Assembly (NCBI RefSeq): GCF_002865645.1
Contig: NW_020194631.1
Span: 248,001-312,000, forward strand
DNA length: 64,000 nucleotides
Direction: 5' to 3'
DNA from: Hyaloscypha bicolor E
Lineage: Eukaryota; Ascomycota; Leotiomycetes; Helotiales; Hyaloscyphaceae
The notes under the pieces were generated by a model that saw nothing but the letters and a program-made list of their open reading frames with translations, did not search any database and had not been told where the DNA came from. Both the position numbers and the translations under genes were made by a program. This document shows, in pieces, positions 12,623 through 21,601 of this stretch. Positions within the stretch are counted from its first letter, which is position 1. Each line of letters starts with the position of its first letter.

Positions 12623-13310
12623 ATAAGGGGCGCTCACTAAATTAAGGTGCCTCGGACAGCGTAACCTAAGGCAACTTTTATATCTGTTTGATAGGAAAGG
12701 AAGAGAAAGAGGAAGAGGATGTTCTTGCTGCTCCTCGAATCTTTTTTTTCTCGTACACCAAGTTCGGACTTTGGTTAGTATCAATCTCACCTTATGTTAA
12801 TATTCGACCGATGGAACTCAGGCTACTCAGCTGTTAAAATTATAGTACCTCCTCAACAAGCATGATCGACAGTCAAGACGCGAATCTCAATCACGCAATT
12901 TTGCCGCGTATTCTGCCAATATTTCAGTTTCTAACAATACCCGCAAGTCTGTAGGCTACTTACACACAATCCGGCAAGCGGCTTCCGGCTCTGAAGCACC
13001 GACTCCGGTGATCCACAAAAATCGAACCATCCGATCATCCTCCGCTCACTCACGAACCGGATAGTTTCTGCCGGCATAATATTACTCTGGCTGTCGACGG
13101 AGGTCCGTACAAGATGTCACAGACACAGGGGTATCTCTAGGGATAATGCACAGCAAGAGGGCTCCGAGGACCTGAGCGATTCAGTCCTGGACAGCAACAC
13201 ATTCTGTAGAGCCCACAACAAAATTACCCGACAGTTCTCACTCACTCTCCCTATCAAACTGCGTCTAGGTTTTTCTTCTTTGTTCATCCTTCCCCTCTGT
13301 TAAACCAAAA
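12623..13310. promoter_or_regulatory. Upstream region of the alpha/beta hydrolase gene
   Basis: About 690 bp hold no gene. The segment 12970-13080 is rich in CCGG words and includes one CTCCGG (13003-13008), as in the PKS promoters. A pyrimidine-rich tract (about 13265-13300) precedes the start codon, as is common in fungal promoters. Confidence 0.35.
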
Positions 13311-14418
13311 ATGCCCTACTATCCCCAAGACAACGTTGAGTTCCACACCCTGGATGGCCTCACTCTCCGCGGATGGCTCTATCCTGCCTCCGTGCCTCAT
13401 GGGCCAGGCGTGATAATAACCTGCGGGGTAAATGATTCATAAACGCAATAATACTTGAAAAAGACTAAAGCCAGACAAACAGTTCAACATGCCCAAAGAC
13501 TTGCTTGCGCCGCAGATTGCGAAATGGTTCCAGAGAAATGGTGTGACAGCATTGGTGTATGATAACCGGACGATTTGCTTGAGCGATGGGGAACCAAAAA
13601 ATGATGTATGTAAGCGGCCCCCCCCCCCCCTTCTCTTATAATACACACTTTCTCGTTTTTTCTTTAAATGAGTGTGCAAGTAGTGCTATCTGTAGACAAT
13701 GCTTCAAAAAAAATAACAACGTCGTTAATCCCTGACATGATACACCATGCAGATAAACCCCCATAAGCAAGTCTCAGACTGCCACGACGCCGTCACCTTC
13801 CTCTCCAAGCATCCCCTCGTCGACCCCGCCAAGATAACTCTCTGGGGACTCTCTCTCTCCGGCGCCGTCGTCCTCGCCGCCGCCGCTCTTGACCCTCGTG
13901 TTGCTGCGGTCGTCTCACTTGCCCCGACAGCCAAGCTCAACATTCCGCCCGAGAAGCAAACTATCATCCTCGAGAGGGCCATTCATGATCGTGTCGCGCG
14001 CGTTACAAAAGACGCCCCGCCAGCGTACTTGCCCATGGTCTCGGAAGAAGATGGAACCAACCTCGCCGGCCTACCCATCGACGCGCAGGCCGTCCGCGAG
14101 CTGGAGCGGCTGAGCCCACACTTTAAGAACCATTTTACTGTGCAGACGGCGTACTGGCTCGTGAGTTGGTCGGTTATAGACCTGCTGCCGAGAATTCGGT
14201 GCCCGGTAATGGTCGTGGCGCCGGAGCTGGACGCGATTAACCGGCCCGAGGCGCAGAAAACGGAGGTGTTTAACTTGGTAGTGACTGACAAACGGTTCGA
14301 GGTGATTCAGGGGAGGGGGCATTGGGACTGGTGGAAAGGAGAAGGTGAACAAGGGCTGGAAGGGGTTCTAGGATCGCAGTTAGAGTGGATGAGGGGAAAG
14401 TTAGGGCTCAAGCTATAG
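13311..14418 (+). CDS. Alpha/beta hydrolase, polyketide transferase / thioesterase type
   Basis: There are three exons (13311-13427, 13483-13605, 13753-14418), encoding about 301 aa. The N-terminus ([20 protein letters not shown]) and the WGLSLSGAV nucleophile elbow match the family of cluster-encoded hydrolases that includes the fumagillin polyketide transferase, which usually shows WGMSFSGAV. A late acid (PELDAINR) and a catalytic-type histidine (GRGHWDWW) complete the triad. Neither PKS has a hydrolytic TE domain, so this soluble protein is the best candidate to release or transfer a chain, most simply from PKS1, whose C-terminus is a bare ACP. That role is inference. Intron 2 is long for the locus (147 bp) and carries a poly-C run of about 12 near 13618-13630, a place where assembly errors would be likely but harmless to the frame. 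Confidence 0.87.
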
Positions 14419-15039
14419 CTAGCGACAGGCTGAGCTACCACTTAGCTCTTTCCTTGATTAACATATATATGAGTACGTATAGCAAACAGAAACTCATTAT
14501 AATTGGAGTTGCGTTTATAAACTACCATGTAAGGCATGGGACGGCCCAGGAAATGGTACTTCGTAGAGGATAAATAACATCAAATAAGCAACCCCTCTGG
14601 ATCACTCTTGAAATCTCCTAAGATTGTTCGTAAATATCAAATAAAGGTAAAACTTTCAACCCAAAATTTATCTATTGTCATATTAAATGTGCTTACTTTA
14701 TATACTAGCCCTCCCTGTGGTTTTAGCCTTTTACAGCCTCGTCCGCCTAGATTTAACAAAAATATTTTCTTGTTTCTAACTAAATACTTTATCCTCTTAA
14801 AAAGTATACCGGCTAGTGTACGTATATAGGTATAGCTAAAGAGAAAGGACTCTATGCATTCTGGTCTGAGTATGCTAGATGTGGCTTTACTGGTCGTACT
14901 TGATAGTCCTTATTAGCTACAAAAAATAGTGTCGCAGAGCATCAAGAATCAGTAAAGAAATCTCTATATTTACTTAAGATACTGAATCTCGGTACGGTGC
15001 CTATGCACTGTAAGTACACTGGTCTCTCTATCTAAATAC
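14419..15039. other. Intergenic between convergent genes, no gene seen
   Basis: This AT-rich stretch lies between the stop codons of the hydrolase (plus) and the regulator (minus). It should contain both 3' UTRs. I see no convincing frame, inverted repeat or RNA gene. Confidence 0.5.
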
Positions 15040-16343
15040 TCAAAGCCTTCTAGAGTCATTTATCGAGTCTTGTAGTTCCCGTATCTTATTATTTAAAGTG
15101 GTATGTTGATCCGGCACTGTTGTCAAGAACCCTTTCGCAAGCCTCACGAAGCCTTGCTCCTCTGATTTCTTGCTGACATCAGCCTCCTGTCTAAACAAAA
15201 GCAAGGCCGAATTGCTTTGGCTGCTGCTCAAGGAGCTTAGCGGTGGTATCGTCCAGCTGGGAGAAATATCCGGGTCTGTTATGGCCGAAAAGTCAAAAGA
15301 AGACCTCAGGTTCTGGCCCCTGGATAATGAATGGGTAGGAGAAGGGCTCAACGCCATGTCCAGCTGGTTCAGTAGATGGCTCACCAGCTGTAACACCATG
15401 ACGAACTGTGCTACGCAAGGCAGTCCCTCATCGCCGTGTAGTGTGCGCTTCCAAGGAAGCGTCCCACGGTCCTCGCTTTGATGAGAGCTCATAGAGTCAA
15501 GGCTCCAGCGGATGGAGTCACATATGGCTTGAAAAGAGTCCAGCAGACGCTGGTGACATGCGAGTATAAGGAAGATGAGGCCTGGGTCCTGGGTTAGTCT
15601 GGTGGCTGTTGGATCTGTTGTAGACTCTGTGCTTGAAGAAGAAGCAACGCGAAGGGCCTCGGAGATGCCGTCGAGGATACGAAGCAGGGTGCTTGTTGCG
15701 TCAAATATTTGGCCGACCTGCGGGGAAGAAACCGTCAAGGGGGGGCTGATATCGGAGGGAACTAGGCGATTGGCCGTCTGTGTGGTCTGCGTGGTCAAGG
15801 CAGCGATTCGGGCGGTCCAGGCTTCTGAGGAGTCTTCGTCGTGGCTAGAGGGGGAGCCTGAACTCTGGCTAGTTCTCTCGTGTTCGGGGGACATGTGATG
15901 TTGAGGACCTTGCATCGTGGCGAAGGATGGACCGGCGGCGGAGGGGCTCATGTCCCAGCCTAATAGGTTGTCGGTGTTCAGGGGAGGAAGTTCGGGCAGG
16001 TTAGCCTCGGAGAACATGTTGCCATCCAGGCTGTGGTTAGGGGGAGATCCATGACGTCCTCTCAAACTAGGACGACGAGAGTCGCTATAGTTGCGGGTTG
16101 GTGAAAGTACTGGCGGTCGTCCAGACTTTTGCTTTGCTAGAGCCACTTAGTGAGCTGCCTAGCCAGCATAAGAAAATAAGGATTCCACTCACAACTATAC
16201 AAGCAGACCGCACCCGCTTTGATACACCTCTCGCACGGCAGGTATGTATCTGTGACGTCGTGCCCGGAATCTACTCGCATACAACGAGCCTTTTGCTGGC
16301 GGCACCTGTCACACGACTGGCGATAGGGCATCATATTAGGCAT
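15040..16343 (-). CDS. Zn2Cys6 fungal transcription factor, probable cluster regulator
   Basis: There are two exons (16343-16193 and 16136-15040), encoding about 415 aa. The N-terminus holds the binuclear zinc cluster CDRCRQQKARC...CERCIKAGAVC. The intron falls just after the zinc cluster, within the serine codon of VCLYSS, and the next exon continues KQKSGRPP, a basic linker. The loop between the third and fourth cysteine is 15 residues, longer than the usual 5-12. The rest is serine/threonine/glutamine rich with a C-terminal predicted helical region (about residues 220-290) like that of AflR-type cluster regulators. Its position between the two PKS genes argues for a pathway-specific activator. 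Target sites are not proven. It is convergent with the hydrolase gene. Confidence 0.88.
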
Positions 16344-17267
16344 CCCTCGATTTCGCGAATTTGACTTTGCGGCTGCTTACTTTCAAGGTTCCACGGTCTT
16401 CAGTTGTATTTGTAGTGGATTAGCCCAGTGATGCTGCTAGAGCTATCTCAGATCATATTACGTGTCGGAAAGAGCAAGTGGTCGGCTACATGCGAGACCT
16501 CTGAGGAGATGGCGCTTACGATCCATATTTCTTTCCCCGCTACTGCCGAGCTCGGTTCTAGAAGGGGTAATCTACTCCGTAAGTCAGCTCTGCAGATGCT
16601 GGCTTATCTATACCAATTGACTACTGGGAATAGAACAGATCACGATGACAATAAAAGATTGATTAAGTTCCAATGCTCCTTGAATGGCTAGTACTGATTT
16701 TAGAACCAGCTTATTATTCAATAATCTTCTCTAATATAATGCGGACGCAGCCCCCTGCTCAACTAGAGGGCTTTATTAGAAAAATCAAGGCAAATTGATA
16801 CCCTAGCATTTCTGCGCCCTTAATTTCTTACAGTGCAGCAGCATACTGGGGCCTGCAGGTGATCTGTCATTTTGGCCTAGATATTTACCTTTGGGCTAGG
16901 GAAGGAAAAGTATAATTCGGTTTTTTGAGGTTAGACAGGGAGGGATTTTCAGGACCTTAGACTTTTTCTAAGGGCAGATTCCGACTTGAAGACGAAATTC
17001 AGGTTATTGATTGATTGATTGAGTCTAACACTGGTTTGGCTGTTAGCCCATGCAGGAAATCTATATATCTAGGTTATTCACAAATATAAAACTATTCGCA
17101 AGTCCTTATCCTTAGGAATCCTTCTTCCGGACTAAAACCTGAGTGCCTCACTTTTTGCTGCCTTTCCTTAAACATTGCTGCCTATAGTACCGTGATTGTT
17201 GGCTGGCCGTACAAGAGAGAATTCGCCAGGGAGTACGGAGGGAGCCTTCCCGATGCGATAAACCATC
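16344..17267. other. Intergenic stretch upstream of the regulator, no gene seen
   Basis: About 0.9 kb with no supported coding region. It holds the promoter of the regulator at its left end. A short ATTGATTGATTGA run occurs near 17006. No recognisable element was found until the MITE at 17268. Confidence 0.45.
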
Positions 17268-17461
17268 TACGGAGGTACAGCCCATAAGATAGTAATAGCA
17301 CTAGCAAGGGACCCCCTAAGCAGGTGAAGGACTTGACTTGATCTGGTATTAAATCCCTCGTTTGGCTTGTTTTGTTTACTCACTATGGCCAAGCGACATC
17401 GAAAAATATACCTGCGCAAGAAACCCTTGCTAGTGCTATTACTATCTGCTGTACCTCCGTA
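17268..17461. mobile_element. MITE, family A copy 2, inserted into a LINE remnant
   Basis: This 194-bp element has near-perfect terminal inverted repeats of about 40 bp, starting TACGGAGGTACAGC and ending GCTGTACCTCCGTA. Its interior matches the copy at 43-255. It interrupts the reading frame of the LINE remnant that lies directly to its right. The TA at each end is the likely target duplication. Confidence 0.88.
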
Positions 17462-17680
17462 GATAGGGTTTTTGCGCCAGGATCCGTAGTCGTCAGGCGT
17501 TTGAAGTCCAGCCTCCCGTCCTGATCCCTGAGCCGGTCTCTTCGGTGGTCCTCTAATGGGCAATAAAGCAGCACATGCCTGGGGGTCTCCCTTCTAGTGC
17601 CGCACGCGCAGGCTCCTGATTGGTATCCTGGTACTCTCATCTGACTCAGAGCGTCGTAATGCAGTTGTCAATAGTGGGAT
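17462..17680 (-). pseudogene. Non-LTR (LINE) retrotransposon fragment, C-terminal zinc-knuckle part
   Basis: The minus-strand frame reads VPGYQSGACACGTRRETPRH followed by VLLYCP. This is the C-x-CG...ET..H....C motif typical of the end of fungal Tad-type LINE polyproteins, after the RNase H domain. Only this short piece is recognisable. It is cut at about codon GAKT by the MITE and is not a functional gene. A possible continuation appears on the far side of the MITE (about 17180-17266), but it is weak. Confidence 0.7.
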
Positions 17681-18344
17681 AATCTACCGGTATGGGGGAA
17701 GAGGGCCTATCACGTCCCTGGGCTGAAGACCTGGTCTGGTAAACAGCTCTTTTTGGGTGTGTATGTAACGTCTAAAGGGAGAAAAGAAGAGAGGAGCGGG
17801 GAGCTCGAGCTAAGTACAGGGTGCCACGCTAGGGCCAGGTCATGTGACGCTGACGTCACAACAGGGCCACTCCAAAATTCCCATGCAAGTAACCCGGTTT
17901 CTCCCTCCTGCATTTAAACCCCCCTCTTTCACAACTCACTTGTGCATTAACCGACTTTTTTTATTGTTCCCCTCCGGGAAATCTCCGGGGGCTCTCCGAG
18001 GGCCACTGCCGTGGGGGGGTGCAATCGGGGGGTGCGTCAAAATAAGCTGGAATATGCTTTTTGATGGCCAATCAGTCGGCCAGGATGATCCACGGGTTTC
18101 TGCTCCGGAGCAGACGCAATTATATTGATACTAGGCTTCTTTTTCACATATAAGAGTATGTCACTGCGATGGCAATCACACACTGAAATGATGCCCTGAA
18201 GGAGAGCTGTAGCAAGGGTACCTCGTCTCCTTGCTCCGTGGGCTTGGCGACGCACGCAATATCTCATGTGGCGTTATGGGGCTCCATATGGAGTATTTTA
18301 CGGTCCGAACCTCCCGCTAAATTTGTGCACGGCGCTAGACTGTA

Positions 18345-18466
18345 CTCTCCCCCCCTAAAAAATGTAACAGTGGGTCCAAGTGCAGGGGTGTTTTGGTATG
18401 GCAACTGGACCGTGCCAGGCTGGTTTTGCGGGGACCCACTGTTACATTTAATTAGGGGGGGGAGAG
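18345..18466. mobile_element. MITE, family C (CTCTCCCCCCC ends)
   Basis: A 122-bp element has terminal inverted repeats of about 32 bp: CTCTCCCCCCCTAA at the left and TTAGGGGGGGGAGAG at the right, both extending into ATGTAACAGTGGGTCC and its mirror. TA dinucleotides flank it (18343-18344 and 18467-18468). It has no coding capacity. It abuts the next element exactly at the shared TA. Confidence 0.82.
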
Positions 18467-18468
18467 TA

Positions 18469-18653
18469 AAGAGGGTGGAAGCATCGGCTTGGACGGCTGT
18501 ACTTGCAGCTATATGTCGGGATGGGTGTTGCTATAGTGAATGCACGTGCGCACCCTGTCTCTTAAACTTTTAGGTGTAAAAGCCTCAAAATGGCAACAGC
18601 ACGTCGGCATATGACTTACGTACAGGCTTCCAAGCCGATGCTTCCACCCTCTT
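18469..18653. mobile_element. MITE, family D (AAGAGGGTGGAAGC ends)
   Basis: A 185-bp element has a 25-bp perfect inverted repeat beginning AAGAGGGTGGAAGCATCGG and mirrored at the right as CCGATGCTTCCACCCTCTT. TA lies on each side (18467-18468 and 18654-18655). The family C element has inserted precisely at its left TA, or the reverse. Confidence 0.8.
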
Positions 18654-18655
18654 TA

Positions 18656-19659
18656 CAAGTACAGGTGTATCTTTGCTTATAAACTTATCAGTCATTCATC
18701 GCCTTTTCGCCCTGAGCCAGGTCCCCTTGCTAGCGCTGGACATGTCTCACCGCACCTAATATATTGCTGCAGATGCCGCAGATACCCTCCCCACAGACCT
18801 CTATAGCCGGCTTCTGTCCAGCCAAACAAGACCGTTCTATATTAATACCTTAACTTTACAGTAGTATTCTAGTGATCTGCTTCGAGAGCTTGCTCTCTGA
18901 GGCTACGAGATGAAATAGGCTACCAGAGCACTACATATATAGAAGGTGGATTAGGAAACTTTTTTTGCTGTTTGCTATTGGATTTCTTGCATTGCTTGGT
19001 TGCCGCTCATGCCGCGCAGAGGTCTGAAACCACGCTAATATAATTTTGGTATCCACTGCGAGGAAGTCTCGCAATGTAATTAGGTCTGACCATTCAAACA
19101 ACCCAGATATCGTTTTTGGATCCACTGTTTTTATCTATACGTTGAGTTGAACAACAACATCCCACTCTAGATCTTGGTCTTCATTTACTCATCATTTCTC
19201 ACCATTCGGATAATCCAGATCCTTCTCGTGGGTTTCGAAGTATTTGCCGTGGCAGAGCCGTCTACAAAGTTATTCCATCGGGCTTTAGACACAGGAAAAC
19301 AATACATCTTATAGATTACTGGATTGAGGTTAGCTGATGCCACATTGAAATTTAGGGGCTACACGAGAATTTCATTGCATTGTGGTTCAGCCCACTATAT
19401 TCCACTTACCGGTAGGTCCAGAGATTGTCTTGTATCCAGTCTCTGTCTTATGCAGTGACTACTTTTGCTGTGAATTAACCGGATTCAAGATCATACAAAT
19501 GGCTCTCTTCATAATATATAATATGGTCAACAGCGCTTTCGCCCAATCACGTAGAAAGGTTCAGCGGCTATCTATGTTATCTCAGAGATGGCTGAAACTC
19601 GAATCATTAAGCGGTCGGTCTGATTTTGTATACAGAGCTGAAAGCTTCCCTCACTCAAA
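18656..19659. other. Intergenic stretch downstream of the enoyl reductase, no gene seen
   Basis: One kilobase of moderately AT-rich DNA. Short frames exist on both strands, but none has a domain, a splice-consistent partner or composition like the neighbouring genes. Confidence 0.45.
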
Positions 19660-20800
19660 TCAATATACCGTCGTGAGCAGAGGATACACCAACTTCTTCG
19701 CCCTCACATGTCCCAAACGCACTTCTTGAATTCCATTTGTCAGCGCACCTAGTCCCCCTTCCCTCAGCTCAACCGGATGATTCTTGATAACCTTTTCCCC
19801 CCGCATCCCCTCGACCATTTCAAAAAACCGCTTTGAGAATTCCCTATCCTCGCTTGACACGGGCCGCCCGTACGCCCCCGGCAGCTTGACCCCCTCCCCA
19901 AACATAGATGGTACCATAACCCATCCCGCTACCACATCCCGCCGGGTGTACTGCACCGTTGTGGAAAATGCTTCCAGGGCAATATACTTGCCACCCGACG
20001 AGCCGAAAGCCTCGTAGCACATCTTCATAGTGGAGGCTTCTGTAGCGCAGTCGAGGACGTAGGCGAGCCTATCGTTTGTGTAGGAGCGGATTTCGGTGCC
20101 GCAGGTAGGCTTGTGGTAATCGAAGCAGGCAATAGCGCCGAAGGACTCGCATAGAGCGTTATTGGCGGGTGAGCAGGTGACGATGGGGTTGAGGCCAACT
20201 CTTTGGGGTGCCAAGTTAGTGATCTTATCGAGAGAAGCTTTTTATTATATCCACAACTTGCCTTTTCAACAACTGAATCGCCATAGTGCCTGTGGCACTG
20301 GCACCGCCAGACACGAGCACAGGCGTCCCTGACATGCTCCGAGCCTCCTGCGTACCGGGAAACGGCAGCCTCAGCTCGTGGAAAAGCGTTAACCCGGCTG
20401 TCGCCAGGGCCGTCGGCATCGCGCACGCCTCCTCGAAGCCCATTCCCTCAGGCATCTTGCAAGCTACGTCCGCCGTCGCCAGCACGTAGTCCGAGAAAGC
20501 GCCCCTCAGCGGATCTTCGCCATGCATGCCATACGCGACAGCCAAGACGCGGTCCCCCTCCTGAAAACGCGGTACCACATCCGGGGCAACGCGCACGACG
20601 GTCCCAGCAAAGTCGTGGCCCGAGGTAGCGCCCGGGACGTTGGAATAGTCTGCCTTTTTGGCGTCACTGGGGTTGAGGGCAACGGCGTGGACGTGAACGA
20701 GGAAGGTTCCTGGGCGCAGCGAGGGGATTTGGAGGTTCGAGGCGAGGCGGTATTGCCCAGAGCCGGCGCCGACGAGGCCGTGCATTTTGTCGATGGCCAT
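19660..20800 (-). CDS. Trans-acting enoyl reductase (zinc-free MDR family), partner of PKS2
   Basis: There are two exons (20800-20262 and 20200-19660), encoding about 359 aa, the usual size of LovC-type trans-enoyl reductases. The N-terminal GroES-like part shows ALNPSDAKKADY, GATSGHDFAGTVVRV and GDRVLAVAYG. The cofactor-binding part shows VLVSGGASATGTMAIQLLKR, then VGLNPIVTCSPANN and YVLDCATE. The zinc-ligand cysteine of true alcohol dehydrogenases is absent, as expected. The intron starts with GC (GCAAGT) rather than GT; only this splice keeps the frame and the family motif LLKRVGLNPIV intact. It is divergent from PKS2 across about 800 bp. PKS2 lacks its own ER, so this protein should supply NADPH-dependent enoyl reduction during chain growth. 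This role follows from the LovB/LovC precedent. Confidence 0.93.
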
Positions 20801-21601
20801 GGCTCTTGGAGAGGTGAGTTGAAGAAAGATGCTAGGACAATGGGGGTCAAGTTTTCTAGTCTATAAGCCTAAGCCCAAGATTCCAATATGTTTAGCTACG
20901 ATATATGTTCGATGAAGGGATCTGTAGGTCGGAATGTATAGGCCGAAGCGCATTCTCGGAGCCAAAACCCGGGGCTGTCTTGGCCAAAACCAAATCAGAA
21001 CTCTTCTGGCAGAAACAAACAGAATTTCTGATCTTTGTCCCCCTCGGTGTATTACGCAGATTTTTTACACAGATTCCGTTGGGGAATTGCGTCTGAGAGG
21101 AGGTCGGCCGGGGAAATCGGCACGGCACGGGGATCCACTCCAAACTCTCCGGCCCGTCGATCTTAGCAGCCGGCCCGGCTTACTAATAACTACTTTGCTC
21201 CGAGAGCCTTCCGGTATTGTTCTGGAGAAAGTGGAGCATGCTTACACCTACCGGAGCCGGTGTCGAAATCCGGGGCCCTGCCTGAGGGAGACAATTGACG
21301 CTGCTTTCGAGGAATGGATCCTAATGGAGGGGTCGAGGCTGAACATATACAGACAGATCGGGCATGCCTTTCCAAGGACTACAGCTTGCAGGCGTTGGCA
21401 ACAAGTTCTTTTTGCATCAACATTCTGGCCGAGCATTTCTGAACCGTTATTCCCTCAACGGTTACGGTCGTGATACCATTGTGACTACGGCGGGTCCACT
21501 CTTATATAGAACTTCACAACCGTCCACCACAGCTCGGCCAAGTCCAACAACCCCTAAATTGCGCTTCAGCTATTGTATTTGCTCTGGAAACCGAACGAAT
21601 C
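20801..21601. promoter_or_regulatory. Shared divergent promoter of trans-ER and PKS2
   Basis: An 801-bp bidirectional intergenic region. CTCCGG occurs at 21147-21152 and, on the other strand, at 21251-21256 (as CCGGAGCCGG). A TATATAG at 21503-21509 lies about 95 bp before the PKS2 start and could serve as its TATA element. A shared promoter would co-express the synthase and its in-trans reductase. Confidence 0.5.

Noticed and set aside
17267..17563. A 98-codon minus-strand frame as a gene
   Set aside because: It is composed of MITE and LINE-fragment sequence.
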